This document shows, one piece after another, positions 34,251 through 45,243 of a DNA stretch of 64,000 nt (position 1 is the stretch's first letter; each line of letters starts with the position of its first letter). The notes beneath the pieces were generated by a model that saw nothing but the letters and a program-made list of their open reading frames with translations, was not told the origin of the DNA and did not search any database. Source of the DNA: Corynebacterium atypicum. Lineage in GTDB: Bacteria; Actinomycetota; Actinomycetes; Mycobacteriales; Mycobacteriaceae. Both the position numbers and the translations under genes were made by a program. The stretch covers positions 1,479,784 through 1,543,783 of the forward strand of contig NZ_CP008944.1 of the NCBI RefSeq assembly GCF_000732945.1, given 5' to 3'.

Positions 34251-36466
34251 ATGACACCACCACCATCCCGCGGGCAAGATCACTACGACTACGTCGACGC
34301 GGCCGGGTTAAAGGTCGACCGAGTCCTGCGTGACTTCATCGAGGGCGAGCTCCTACCAGAGATCGGTCGTGGCAGCGAGCAGGACACCGCACAATTCTGG
34401 GCGGGATTCGAAGCAATCATCCGCGATTTCACGCCCCGCAACCGAGAGCTTCTGCAGCGTCGCGATGAACTGCAGCAAATATTTGACGACTACTACCGCA
34501 AAAACCCGGGCCAGCCAGACCCGGAAGAACATGAGAAGTTTTTGCGCGAGATCGGCTACCTGGAACAGGCTCCCGGCCCAGAGGCCACCATTCGCACCGC
34601 CAACCTCGACGACGAATTTGCCCGCGTCGCCGGGCCACAGCTCGTCGTCCCCATCTTGAACGCCCGCTTTGCCATCAATGCGGCCAACGCCCGCTGGGGC
34701 TCGCTGTACGACGCCCTCTACGGCACCGACGCCATCCCAGAAACGCCTGGCGCCGAGAAAACCGCCAGCTACAATCCGGAGCGCGGGGCCAAAGTCATCG
34801 CCTGGGGCCGGCGCTTCCTCGATGACGTCCTGCCGCTGGAGGGTGTTAGCCACGCGGATGTCGAGCGCTACGACGTGCTCGAGGGCTACCTGTGCGGTCG
34901 GATCGGCGGCGAGTGCTTCCAACTAGTGGACAAAGCCGCCTACCGAGGATTTACCGGCGACATCTCCGACCCAGACTCGATCGTGCTGCGCAACAACGGG
35001 CTCTACCTCGAGCTGAAGATCAACCCACACTCACCCATCGGCAAGGCGGACAAAGCAGGTGTCGAAGACATCATCATGGAGTCCGCCGTCTCCGCGATCA
35101 TGGACTTTGAGGATTCCATCGCCGCCGTCGACGGCGCCGACAAGACCCTCGGCTACCGCAACTGGTTGGGCCTTTGCACAGGCGAGCTCACCGAGGAGGT
35201 GACAAAGAGCGGAAAGACATTCACCCGCGCGCTTGCCGACGACCGCACCTTCTATTCGCGCACCGGTTCTACCACTTGGCTCCACGGGCGCTCCATGATG
35301 CTTGTGCGCAACGTCGGGCACTTGATGACCAACCCCGCCATTCTCATCGACGGCGAGGAGGTCTTCGAGGGGATCATGGATGCGGTCATCACCGCGGCCT
35401 GCGCGATCCCCGGGGCGCGCGAAGAGAATCCCCGCCGAAACTCACGCTGCGGCTCAATCTACATCGTGAAACCAAAGCAGCACGGCCCTGCCGAGGTCGC
35501 CTTCACCGACGAGCTCTTCAGCCGAGTCGAAAAGCTTCTCGGTCTGCCTCAGTTCATGCTCAAAGTGGGGGTGATGGATGAAGAACGACGCACCTCGGTG
35601 AACCTGGACGCCTGCATCACTGCAACACCCGACCGCGTCGCCTTCATCAACACAGGCTTCCTCGACCGCACCGGAGACGAGATCCACACCTCCATGCTCG
35701 CGGGGCCAATGGCGCGCAAGGCAGACCTGCAGACCGCGCCGTGGAAGCTTGCCTATGAGAACAACAACGTCGACGCCGGCCTCGAGCGCGGACTTTACGG
35801 GCGTGCCCAGATCGGCAAGGGGATGTGGGCCAAGACAGAGCTCATGGCCGACATGCTGAAAGAAAAAATCGGCCAGCCGCGCGAGGGAGCGAACACCGTC
35901 TGGGTGCCCTCCCCTACGGCGGCGACGCTACACGCCACCCACTACCACCGCGTGGACATCAAGGAGATCCAAAAGAAGCTGGTAGACGCAGGCCGCCGAG
36001 GCAGCCTGAAAGGGCTTCTGACAGTCCCCGTGGCGGCGCATCCCCAGTGGACACGGGAAGAAAAGCGGGAGGAGCTGGACAACAACTGCCAGTCGATCTT
36101 GGGCTACGTCGTCCGCTGGGTCGAGCAGGGGTGGGCTGCTCCAAGGTGCCCGACATCCACAACGTCGACCTCATGGAGGATCGCGCCACCTTGCGTATCT
36201 CCTCGCAGCTTCTGTGCAACTGGCTCGTGCACGGCGTGGTGAGTCAAGACGACGTCATCGACTCGCTTAAGCGCATGGCCAAGGTCGTGGACAAACAAAA
36301 CGCTGGCGACCCGAACTACCTGGAGATGGCTCGCGACTATGACTATTCGATCGCCTTCCAGGCCGCCAAGGAGTTAATCTTGAAGGGCACGACGTCGCCT
36401 TCCGGCTACACCGAGCCGATCCTGCACCGCCGACGCCGCGAGTTCAAGCTCCGCGAAGGCATCTAG
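34251..36466 (+). pseudogene. aceB: Malate synthase G, interrupted by a single-base frameshift
   Basis: ATG at 34251 preceded by GAGGAG. The first about 626 codons read as malate synthase [65 protein letters not shown], and [17 protein letters not shown] near the active site. At RWVEQG (around 36128) the frame changes. The C-terminal 110 residues ([20 protein letters not shown] to REFKLREGI) continue in the +2 frame to 36466. One G seems to be missing from the run at 36128-36131: GGGGG would restore GVGCSK and about 739 residues, the C. glutamicum length. The frame as given ends at 36242. This may be a homopolymer sequencing error or a true lesion. Confidence 0.9.
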
Positions 36467-36504
36467 GCGCTGGCCCACAAGGGCCTAGTGCCCACCCCGC
36501 GGCA

Positions 36505-38196
36505 CTAGCCTTCGCCCAGCTCGATGCCCAAGCCCGGCACAGAGTTAATCAGGTTGCGGGTGTAGGGGTCCTGAGACGAGGCAAAAATCTGGTCGGTCGT
36601 GCCCTTCTCGATCAGCCGCCCCTCTTTCATCACCACGACGTCGTCCGCGGTCTGACGCACCACCGCCAGATCGTGGGTGATAAACAGGTAGCTCAAGCTC
36701 AACTCGGCCTGCAGGGAGGCCAGCAGCTGCAAGATCTGGTTCTGAACTAGCACGTCCAGGGCGCTGACCGCCTCGTCCAAGACGAGCACCTCGGGGCCCA
36801 GCGCGAGGGCGCGGGCGATCGCAACGCGCTGGCGCTGGCCGCCGGACAGCTCGTTGGGGTAACGCCGCATCGCCGAGCGCGGCAGCGCCACCATATCGAG
36901 CAAGTCAGCCACCCGGCGCTCGCGCTCCTTGCGCGAACCCACCTTGTGCGTGGTCAGCGGCTCCTCGATGCACCGATAGATGGAAAACATCGGGTCGAGC
37001 GAGCCGTACGGGTTCTGGAAGACCACCTGCATCTTGCGTCGCACCGCAAATTTCTCTTTGGCGCTCAGCGTATCCAGGTCGCGGCCTCCCAAAAAGACTT
37101 TGCCGGCGCTCGGCTGCACCAGCCCCAGCACCATATTGGCTACCGTCGACTTGCCCGAGCCAGACTCGCCCACGAGCGCCGTCGTCGTCCCACGGCGCAC
37201 ATAGAACGACACGTCGTCGACCGCGCGCAGAACCTTTTGCTCACCGCGCGCTCCGCGGACCTCGAAGTCCTTGGTCAGATTCGAGACCTCGATGACGTGC
37301 TCGGCGGACTCCGCAGCGCCCGCGACCTCGGTGCGGGTCAGCAGCTCATCGCTCGTAAGCCCCTGCTCCTGCGCGGACTGGATGCGCGCCGAGGCAAGCG
37401 ACGGCGCAGCCTTGACCAGCCGCCGGGTGTACGGGTGCTGCGGGTCGCGCAGAATGTCCAGGCTGGGTCCAGACTCCACCACGCGACCACGGTGCATCAC
37501 CAACAGATGCTCGGCACGCTCGGCGGCCAGACCGAGGTCGTGGGTGATGGACAAGACCGCGCTCTCATGCTCCCGGGCCAGCTTCTCCAAGTGGTCCAGA
37601 ATGCGTTTTTGCACCGTCACGTCGAGCGCGGAGGTCGGTTCGTCCGCTATCAACAACCTCGGGTTGGCTGCCAACCCGATGGCGATCAACGCGCGCTGGC
37701 GCATCCCGCCGGAAAACTCGTGCGGATACTGCTTAGCGCGCCGCGCCGCGTCGTCAAGCCCCGCCTCGGTGAGCAGCTGCGTGACCTTATCGTGCACGGC
37801 ACTTCCGGGGACGACGTTATTGGCGCGCAACGCCTCGGCCACCTGCGTACCGATGCGCCAGACCGGGTTGAGGTTGCTCATCGGGTCCTGCGGCACCAGA
37901 CCGATGTGCGAGCCGCAGAACTTCTGCATCCCCGTGTCATCGAGCTCGGTGAGCTCGTGGCCGTCAAAATCAATGCTCCCAGAGGTCACTCGCCCAGTGC
38001 CGGGCAACAGCCCCAGGAGAGCCATGGCTGCCGTCGACTTCCCGGATCCAGATTCTCCGACGATGGCGACGGCCTGGCCGGGGTACATCGTGAGATTGAA
38101 CCCGCGCACGGCCTCAACCACGCCGGTTGACGAAGTGAAGGCCACATTTAAGTCCTTCACCTTGAGCAGGGGTCGCTCCGCGGTCTTTTCGCTCAT
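36505..38196 (-). CDS. oppD: Oligopeptide ABC transporter, fused dual ATP-binding protein
   Basis: 563 residues holding two complete ABC ATPase domains. Domain 1 has GESGSGKSTAAM, SGGMRQRALIAIGLAA and LLIADEPTSALDV (residues about 10-250). Domain 2 has GESGSGKSTVANM, ELSGGQRQRVAIARALA and VLVLDEAVSALDV (about 305-560). Such OppD-OppF fusions energise peptide import. The gene overlaps the start of the permease gene upstream by 4 bp. It is the last gene of the opp operon. Confidence 0.9.
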   Translation of the reverse strand: MSEKTAERPLLKVKDLNVAFTSSTGVVEAVRGFNLTMYPGQAVAIVGESGSGKSTAAMALLGLLPGTGRVTSGSIDFDGHELTELDDTGMQKFCGSHIGLVPQDPMSNLNPVWRIGTQVAEALRANNVVPGSAVHDKVTQLLTEAGLDDAARRAKQYPHEFSGGMRQRALIAIGLAANPRLLIADEPTSALDVTVQKRILDHLEKLAREHESAVLSITHDLGLAAERAEHLLVMHRGRVVESGPSLDILRDPQHPYTRRLVKAAPSLASARIQSAQEQGLTSDELLTRTEVAGAAESAEHVIEVSNLTKDFEVRGARGEQKVLRAVDDVSFYVRRGTTTALVGESGSGKSTVANMVLGLVQPSAGKVFLGGRDLDTLSAKEKFAVRRKMQVVFQNPYGSLDPMFSIYRCIEEPLTTHKVGSRKERERRVADLLDMVALPRSAMRRYPNELSGGQRQRVAIARALALGPEVLVLDEAVSALDVLVQNQILQLLASLQAELSLSYLFITHDLAVVRQTADDVVVMKEGRLIEKGTTDQIFASSQDPYTRNLINSVPGLGIELGEG

Positions 38197-39200
38197 CGCT
38201 TCCTCGCCTTCGGGTCAAGGGCGTCGCGGACGACGTCGCCCATCATGATGAAACTTAAGACGGTAAGTGCCAACGCGATCGCCGGCCAGAACAGCACCAT
38301 CGGCTGCGTGCGCAGCGACGCCTGAGCCGCAGAGATATCCCCACCCCAGGAGACGATCGTCGGCGGCAACCCCACCCCAAGAAACGACAGCGTTGCCTCA
38401 GCGACGATAAAAGTGCCGAGCGCCACCGTGGCGTAGACAATGATCGGGGCCGCCGCGTTGGGCAGGATGTGGCTGGTCAAGATCTGCCAGCGCGACGCGC
38501 CCAACGCCCGGGCCGCCGTCACGTACTCCTCGTTTTTGACGCCGAGCACCGCACCGCGGGTGATGCGCGCGATGTTTGTCCAGCCGAAGAGCGCGAGCAC
38601 CACGACTACCGTGATGATCGTCCGGTGCTCCTTGAACATCTGCATCACCACGATGGCGGCGAGCACCAACGGAACGGCGAAGAAGATATCCGTCAGCCGG
38701 GACAACAGCGTATCGAGGAAGCCGCCAAAGAAGCCGGCGAGGGCGCCGATCAAGGTGCCGATCACCACCACCGCCACGGTAGTGAGCACACCGACCGCGA
38801 CCGAAGCCCGTGCACCGTAGACCGTGCGGGCGTAAATGTCGCAGCCCTGGCGGTCAAAACCGAAGGGGTGCCCGGCCTCGGGCCCGCCCAGCGAATTGGA
38901 AAGCGCGCAGGCGCGCGGGTCCACCGAGGTAAACAGCCCGGGCGCGATAGCGACCACGAGGGCTAGCACGATCAGCCCGGCGGAGATCCAGAATAACGGC
39001 CGGCGGCGCAAATAGCGCCAGGCGACCGCCCACTGGGAGGCCGGCGCGGAGTCGTCGGCCACAGCGTCGACTGCTCCGAGCCCGGTCTCATCGCCGGGCG
39101 CGATGAAGTGCTCTTGGCCCTCGCGCGCGGCGAAGAACTTCTTGGTCTTCGTCTCCGCGGCCGGGGTTTCGGCCGCGTTGGATTCAATGTGATTAGGCAT
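38193..39200 (-). CDS. oppC: Oligopeptide ABC transporter permease, OppC type
   Basis: 335 residues from the ATG at 39200; an in-frame ATG at 39218 would overlap oppB further. An N-terminal cytoplasmic tail precedes the first helix (LFWISAGLIVLALVVAIAPGLF). The periplasmic loop has GFDRQGCDIYARTVYGARAS and the EAA motif region is ARALGASRWQILTSHILPNA. This is the second permease subunit of the peptide transporter. It overlaps oppB by 8 bp and oppD by 4 bp, so the operon is tightly coupled. Confidence 0.9.
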   Translation of the reverse strand: MPNHIESNAAETPAAETKTKKFFAAREGQEHFIAPGDETGLGAVDAVADDSAPASQWAVAWRYLRRRPLFWISAGLIVLALVVAIAPGLFTSVDPRACALSNSLGGPEAGHPFGFDRQGCDIYARTVYGARASVAVGVLTTVAVVVIGTLIGALAGFFGGFLDTLLSRLTDIFFAVPLVLAAIVVMQMFKEHRTIITVVVVLALFGWTNIARITRGAVLGVKNEEYVTAARALGASRWQILTSHILPNAAAPIIVYATVALGTFIVAEATLSFLGVGLPPTIVSWGGDISAAQASLRTQPMVLFWPAIALALTVLSFIMMGDVVRDALDPKARKR

Positions 39201-40119
39201 AGCGGATCCTCGGATCAAGCACGGCGTAGATCAGGTCGACCAGAAGGTTGGCCACGATATAGACGATGACCAGCACCGTAGTAAAGGACACGACGGTGGT
39301 CGGCTCTCCTTTAAGGATCGCCTGGTAGATGGCCCCGCCTACGCCATTGATCCCGAAGATGCCCTCGGTGACGATGGCGCCGCCCATCAACGCGCCCAGG
39401 TCAGCGCCTAAGAACGTGACCACCGGGATCAACGAGTTGCGCAGCACGTGACGCATCATGACCTGGCCTTTGCCCAAACCTTTGGCTCGAGCCGTGCGCA
39501 TGTAATCGGCGCGAAGGTTCTCCGAGACGGACTGCCGGGTCAGCCTCAGAACATAGGCAAAGGACAGCGCGCCCAGCACGATCGCCGGCATGAGCAAAGA
39601 GACGAAGTCCTCGTGGTTGCCCACGGTGACGGGCAGGATCCCCCACTTGACCCCGACGAGGAACTGCAGCACGAACCCGATGACGAAGGAGGGCACCGCG
39701 ATAACGAAGAGAGAGACGACGAGAACGGTCGAGTCGAAGATCCCGCCGCGGCGAACGCCGGCGAGCACGCCGAAGGCGATGCCGAAGACGGCTTCGAAGA
39801 CGAGGGCCATGACCGCGAGCTTGATCGTCACCGGGTAGGCATTAGCCATCGCTTCAGATACGGGGCGTCCTGAAAACGTGGTGCCAAAGTCTAAGGTCAC
39901 GATCCCCTTGAGGTACAGCAGGTACTGCACGATGAAGGGCTTGTCTAGGTTGTATTCGGCGGTGATGCGTTCACGCGCGGCGTCCGTAAGCCCGCGATCC
40001 CCGCCGAGTGCTTCGACGGGGTCGCCGGGCATCAGGAACACCATGGCGTACAGCAACAGAGTCGCCCCAAAGAAGACGGGGATCATCTGCAGCAGGCGCC
40101 GCCCGGTGTATCTGAGCAT
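39193..40119 (-). CDS. oppB: Oligopeptide ABC transporter permease, OppB type
   Basis: 308 residues. [23 protein letters not shown] is the typical first helix; then comes the DppB/OppB block [10 protein letters not shown], and the EAA motif is [20 protein letters not shown]. Six membrane helices are expected. It is the first permease subunit, 36 bp downstream of the binding-protein gene. Confidence 0.91.
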   Translation of the reverse strand: MLRYTGRRLLQMIPVFFGATLLLYAMVFLMPGDPVEALGGDRGLTDAARERITAEYNLDKPFIVQYLLYLKGIVTLDFGTTFSGRPVSEAMANAYPVTIKLAVMALVFEAVFGIAFGVLAGVRRGGIFDSTVLVVSLFVIAVPSFVIGFVLQFLVGVKWGILPVTVGNHEDFVSLLMPAIVLGALSFAYVLRLTRQSVSENLRADYMRTARAKGLGKGQVMMRHVLRNSLIPVVTFLGADLGALMGGAIVTEGIFGINGVGGAIYQAILKGEPTTVVSFTTVLVIVYIVANLLVDLIYAVLDPRIRYA

Positions 40120-40155
40120 GGTGGGCCTTAGCTAGTGCTGTGGTTCTATCGGAGG

Positions 40156-41745
40156 CTACTTCTTGGTGATCTCGTAGTAGACGGGCACCGACTTCCAGGA
40201 GAACTCGACGTTGTCCACGTTCTCCGAGTGCCCACCCACGGTGTTGGAGTACCACAGCGGGATCGCCGGGAGATCCTTAAGGAGGATCTCCTGGGCCTCG
40301 TTGTAGAACTTATTGGCATCCTCGAGGTCCTGCGCACCCGAGGCCTGCTTGAGCTTGTCGTCGAAGGCGGGGTTGGAGTAGTCGCCGTCGTTCGAGCCGC
40401 CGCCGGTGCCGTACAGCGGCCCGAGGAAGTTGCCCAACGAGGGGTAGTCGGCCTGCCATCCGGTGCGGAAGGCGCCCTTGATGGTGCGCTCCGTGACGTC
40501 GTCGCGCAGCGTCTTAAAGTCCGGGGTCGGTGCACCGTTGGCCTCGATGCCGAGGTTGTTGCGCAGCTGGTTTGCCACGGCATCGACCCACGCCTGGTGG
40601 CCGCCGTCAGAGTTGTAGCCGATGGTCAGCTCTCCCGTAAACGGCTCCATCTTCTCGGCCTCATCCCAGAGCTCCTTAGCCTTGGCCGGGTCAAACTTCA
40701 GCACGTCCGTGCCCTTGAGGCTGTCCGAGTGGCCCGGGATCACCGGCGAGGTGAAGTCGGTGGCCGGCGTGCGCGTGCCCTCGAAGATCGTCTTCGTGAT
40801 CTCCTCGCGGTCGATCGCCATCGAGATCGCCTCGCGGCGCAGCTTGCCCGCCTCTCCGCTAAAGCGGTCATCGTTTCCGGCCAGCGTGATCGACTGGAAC
40901 ACCGCGCCCGGCTTGTTAACGGAGCGATCTGCCAGCTCGTCTTGGTAGGTGGCGAAGGCGGTATCCGGAACCTGGTCGAGCACGTCCAGGTTGCCTGCGA
41001 GGAGGTCGGCGTACGCGGCGTCCTGCTTGGAGTAGAAGACGAATTGCACGCCGTCGTTCTTCGCCTTGCGGTCCCCGGAGTACGTCTCGTCCGGCACGAC
41101 TGTCGCGTCCTGGTTGTGGTTCCACTCCAAAAGCTTGTACGGACCGTTGCCCACCGGGTTCTCACCAAAGGCCTTCATGTCCGCGAAGGCGGACTCGGGT
41201 AGTGGGTAGAAGGCCGAGTAGCCCAGGCGGGTGGGAAAGTCCGCCTCCGGCTGGGTGAGCTCGATGGTGAAGGTGTGGTCATCTTCGACCTTCAGGCCCT
41301 CCATCTCCTTCACGCCCTCCTTGTAGCCCAGGATCGGCTTGAAGAAGTAGGCGCCCAGCTGGGAATTCTCTACCGAATAGTTCCAGGCGTCGACGAAGCT
41401 GTGGGCGGTAACCGGCGAGCCGTCGGAGAAAGTCTCGCCGTCTTTGATCTTCACCGTGAAGTGCTGGGAGTCTTGCGTCTCGATGGATTCGGCCAGCTCG
41501 TTGTGGATCTCGCCCTCGGCGTCGTAGTAGACCAGGCCGGAGAAGAGGAGATCGATGATGTTGCCGCCGCCGACCTCGTTGGTGTCGCCTGGCAGGAGCG
41601 GGTTCTGCGGTTCGGTGCCAAAGGTACGCACGTAGTTGGCGCCGGCGGCCCCGGTGGCCGCGTTGTCGCCGTTGCTGGAGCAGGAGGCCAGCCCAAAGGC
41701 GAGCCCCACGGCGGAGAGCACCGCCACCGCATTTCTTAGTCTCAT
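40156..41745 (-). CDS. oppA: Oligopeptide-binding lipoprotein, OppA type
   Basis: 529 residues with a clear lipoprotein signal: FGLASCSS, with the lipidated Cys at residue 22. The SBP family 5 fold is evident from IKDGETFSDGSPVTAHSFVD, GNGPYKLLEWNHNQDATVVP and LRREAISMAIDREEI. The protein captures peptides outside the membrane for OppBCD. It heads the operon oppA-B-C-D on the minus strand. The whole set resembles the C. glutamicum opp cluster. A 200-bp gap upstream separates it from the BCCT gene and shows only AT-rich promoter-like sequence. Confidence 0.92.
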   Translation of the reverse strand: MRLRNAVAVLSAVGLAFGLASCSSNGDNAATGAAGANYVRTFGTEPQNPLLPGDTNEVGGGNIIDLLFSGLVYYDAEGEIHNELAESIETQDSQHFTVKIKDGETFSDGSPVTAHSFVDAWNYSVENSQLGAYFFKPILGYKEGVKEMEGLKVEDDHTFTIELTQPEADFPTRLGYSAFYPLPESAFADMKAFGENPVGNGPYKLLEWNHNQDATVVPDETYSGDRKAKNDGVQFVFYSKQDAAYADLLAGNLDVLDQVPDTAFATYQDELADRSVNKPGAVFQSITLAGNDDRFSGEAGKLRREAISMAIDREEITKTIFEGTRTPATDFTSPVIPGHSDSLKGTDVLKFDPAKAKELWDEAEKMEPFTGELTIGYNSDGGHQAWVDAVANQLRNNLGIEANGAPTPDFKTLRDDVTERTIKGAFRTGWQADYPSLGNFLGPLYGTGGGSNDGDYSNPAFDDKLKQASGAQDLEDANKFYNEAQEILLKDLPAIPLWYSNTVGGHSENVDNVEFSWKSVPVYYEITKK

Positions 41746-41945
41746 GGTGGGTCCTTATGTGTTAGTCGCACTGGCCGCGCGCGGCCCCTGACGAATCCTC
41801 TCGGGATTAACAGGGGATCTTACGGTTTCCTGAACTCACAAGGTAATTATCCCAACCAAAGACAAACCTTTCGCCTGTTTAACTTTGCTTTACCTGCGAC
41901 AATGAAATAGATAACACCTATGATCTGATGCACAACCGGGGGTGG

Positions 41946-43932
41946 CTACCCCTCTGGCTTCCGATCCCGCACTCCGTCGGTATTGGACGAGTCGTTGACG
42001 TGGTCGAGGTACTCGCCCGTGGCGTAGTCGTAGCCCACTCGGTTGCCCTCCTCGTCCGTGCGCGCATACCACTGCGTGTAGCGCGATGCCGTGGAGTCGA
42101 AGTCTTCGCCGGCTGCGTAATCGGCGTTAGTGGTCTCTTCCACCGAGAGCGCAAAGTTGTCTCCGTAGCTGCGCACGCCATGGATTACCGCCCTGCTCAA
42201 CGCTTCCTCGCCAAACCGATACCGAATGGCCAGCGGGTCAGCCCGCAGCGCCCACACCAAAGCCAGCGTCATCGCGATGAGAATGACGGCAAACGGCAAG
42301 GCGGTGATGGTGACCAAGTTCTGCAAACCCTGCAGCGCATTCTCCCCGCCCGCCAGGAGGATGACCACCGCGATGCCGGCCATACACAGCGCCCAGAAGG
42401 CGGTGATGAACTTGCGCGGCTCCGGGTTGCCTTGCTGACTGAGCTGCGAGTTAACCAGCGCCGCGGAATCGGCGGTGGTGATGAAAAAGACCGCGAGCAT
42501 CACGATGACGATCGGGGCTACCACCGACGCCCCGGGCAGGTGGTCGAGGACGATGAAGAAAATCTCTTCCGGCGGCGGCATGTTCTCGACCGCGTCGCCG
42601 GGCACGATGTCGCCATAGCTGCGCTGCAGCCACAGCGCGGTGCCACCCAGAATGGTGAAGGCCAACACAATGATCGAGCTAGGGATGAACAGCACACCTA
42701 AAATGAACTGCTTGATCGTGCGGCCCTTGGATATCTTGGCCACGAACACCCCGACGAAGGGCGACCAAGATACCCACCAGGCCCAATAGAACGTGGTCCA
42801 GCTGGAGAGGAACCCGCGCATCTCTTCTCCTTCCCCCATATTCGCGGCGAGCATCTCCGGCAGGCTGCCAAAATAGTCCACGATCACCGCCGGGATGCTG
42901 TTGGCCAGAAGCGCGGTGGGCCCGACAACGAAGAAGAAGACCGCCAGTCCCAGGGCGAGCACCAGGTTAACGTTCGATAGCCACCTGATCCCCTTGGCCA
43001 CCCCCGACGTAGCCGAGGCGATCGTGCCGGCGGTCAGCACCGCAATGATCCCCAGGGCGGTCGCGTTACCACCGGACGACCAGCCGGTGACCACCTCGAC
43101 GCCGGTACCGATCTGTAGCGCGCCAATACCCAGGCTGGCGGCGGTGCCAAACAGCGTCGCGATGATCGCGAGCCCGTCGATGACCCGGGCCGGCCAGGAT
43201 TCCGCGGACTTGTCCCGGAAGAAGGGGGCCAGGATCGAGCTCATCAGCGGCACCTTGCCGCGACGATAGGACACGTAGGCGACGGTGAGCCCCACCACGG
43301 CGTAGATCCGCCCAGGCGTTGATGCCCCAGTGCAACGCGGACTGGCTGAGCGCCCCCACCACCGCCTCGGTCGAGGCCGGCTCGTAGGCCCCGGGCCGGG
43401 GATCGAGGTAGTGCGACATCGGCTCGAACGGCCCGAAGAAGATGATCGCGATGCCGATGCCTGCCGCAAAGAGCATCGCAGCCCAACTCAGCGTGGAGTA
43501 TTCGGGCTTCTCCCCGTCGAGCCCCAGCGGGATCGCTCCAAACCGGGAGAAGGCCAGACACAGCAGCACGATGACCAGGCCGATGGCCAAGACGGTAAAC
43601 ACCCAGCCCAGATTGGCCATCACCCAACTGAGCGCGGCGCTCGAGACGGCAAAAACGTTCTGTGGGGCGAGGATTCCCCAGATGACGAAGGCTACGACGA
43701 GCCCGCCGACGACGACAACGATCGGGCGATCGACCCGGTAGGTGATCTTCTGGTCCCCCACCGACACGCCGGGGACGAGCGCCGGATGGATGCTGTGCGG
43801 GTAGGTGACCTCGCGCAGGAATCGGCGCGCGCGTCGGCCGGTTTTGCCTGTCCGTTCGCTGTCCTTGCCCTGTAATTTGGCCGAGCCCTTCGGCGGTTGA
43901 GAGCCACTGATCGAGTCAATGTGGTCTGCCAC
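41946..43932 (-). pseudogene. BCCT-family osmolyte carrier (BetP/EctP/LcoP-like), interrupted by a frameshift
   Basis: The N-terminal part starts with the ATG at 43932 and reads through helices 1-4 (VVVVGGLVVAFVIWGILAPQ, WVMANLGWVFTVLAIGL, LSWAAMLFAAGIGIAIIFFG) to SALHWGINAWA at 43310. The remaining helices continue in another frame from IYAVVGLTVAYVSYRRG to 41946. They include WTTFYWAWWVSWSPFVGVFVA, the BCCT signature with its Trp-rich substrate site, and FFITTADSAALVNSQLS. Removing one C of the pair at 43308-43309 would restore INAWAIYAVVGL and an uninterrupted product of about 660 residues. An acidic C-terminal tail would be the osmosensory region. As written, no full-length carrier is made. 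Confidence 0.88.
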
Positions 43933-44103
43933 AGCCGGTGTCCTTTCCGGTTATTTCAGTTCTTTTAGCGTGCGTATTTGCATCGCCCATGCACCCCTAG
44001 TTGACAAGTTTATGCACTTATTGCGTATTTCTGCGCGTTCCTCCCCCAACTGGTTATGTGCGTTCGGCCAGTCCGGGGTTCTTCGAACCTATGCTGGGTA
44101 GCT

Positions 44104-45180
44104 ATGAACGACGTTGAGCTAAAGACCCATCACTTTGAGCGGAAAGTCCCCGGTGGCAAACTCGTCGTCGCCGACATCGCTGACGACGGCTCCCACATCG
44201 TGAAAGCGAGCATCTCAGGCGACTTTTTCCTGGAGCCGGAGGAGGCCTTCGACGCCCTGCGCTCCAGCCTAGTCGGGGCGCCAGTGACAGCCACCACGGA
44301 CGAGCTCGAGTCCCGGCTGACGCGCGCGCTCGACGAGGTCGGCGAGTGCGTCCTGCACGGGTTCACGCTTCACGACGTCGCCCAGGTCACCCGCCGCGCC
44401 CTCCTCGACGCCCGCGACCTCACCGACTTCGAATGGGCCGTGATCCCGGCGACCACCTTGCCCACTCCCGTCAATGTCGCCCTCGACGAATATCTGCTGC
44501 GCGAGGTACAGGCGGGGCGCCGCGGGCCCACCTTGAGGTTCTGGGACTGGGAGGACAAGGCCGTCGTCTTCGGCTCATATCAGTCGTTTGCTAACGAGCT
44601 CGATTCCGAGGGCATCGAGCGCCACGGTATCGTGCCGGTACGCAGGATCTCGGGCGGCGGGGCGATGTTCATGGAGGGCGGTAACTGCGTCACCTACTCC
44701 ATGTACGTGCCCGATTCAGCCACCCGCGGCTTGAGCTACGAGGAGTCCTACCAGTACCTCGACCAATGGGTGCTGGCTGGGCTGAAGTCGCTTGGCGTCG
44801 AGGCCTGGTACGTCCCGATCAATGACATCACCTCCACTGGCGGCAAGATCGGCGGGGCGGCCCAGAAGCGGGTGCGCGGAACGGTGCTGCACCACACCAC
44901 GATGAGCTATGACATCGACGCCGACAAGATGATGGACGTGCTGCGCATCGGCAAGGTGAAGATCTCAGACAAGGGAATCCGCAGCGCCAAAAAGCGCGTC
45001 GATCCGCTGCGCCGCCAGACGGGGGTCTCCCGCCAGGCCGTGATCGACGCTCTGACCGAGGCGTTTACCAGCCGCTACCCCTCGACCTTCAGCGAGCTCA
45101 GCACCGCGGATATCGACGCCGCAAAGGACCTCGTGGCCAAGAAATTCGGCACCAACGAGTGGATGCACAGGGTGCCCTAG
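44104..45180 (+). CDS. lplA: Lipoate-protein ligase family protein
   Basis: 358 residues from the ATG at 44104. An N-terminal accessory domain (residues about 1-105, resembling the LplA C-terminal domain placed in front) is followed by the BPL/LplA catalytic domain: LRFWDWEDKAVVFGSYQS, VPVRRISGGGAMFMEGGNCV and DITSTGGKIGGAAQKR, which contains the ligase Lys. The enzyme attaches lipoate or octanoate to E2 or GcvH proteins. The accessory domain in front of the ligase domain also occurs in other corynebacteria. It diverges from the BCCT gene; its downstream neighbour is a DNA glycosylase 64 bp on. Confidence 0.87.
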   Translation: MNDVELKTHHFERKVPGGKLVVADIADDGSHIVKASISGDFFLEPEEAFDALRSSLVGAPVTATTDELESRLTRALDEVGECVLHGFTLHDVAQVTRRALLDARDLTDFEWAVIPATTLPTPVNVALDEYLLREVQAGRRGPTLRFWDWEDKAVVFGSYQSFANELDSEGIERHGIVPVRRISGGGAMFMEGGNCVTYSMYVPDSATRGLSYEESYQYLDQWVLAGLKSLGVEAWYVPINDITSTGGKIGGAAQKRVRGTVLHHTTMSYDIDADKMMDVLRIGKVKISDKGIRSAKKRVDPLRRQTGVSRQAVIDALTEAFTSRYPSTFSELSTADIDAAKDLVAKKFGTNEWMHRVP

Positions 45181-45243
45181 CCCGCCGGCTTAGCCCCGGC
45201 CCGGGAGCGTGTCAGCTCTAGGCAGCCGCCTAGGCTTAACAGC

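Noticed and set aside
34251..36466. Programmed ribosomal frameshift in aceB
   Set aside because: No slippery heptamer of the usual type or downstream pseudoknot is evident, and malate synthase G is not known to need one. A lost G in a homopolymer is simpler.
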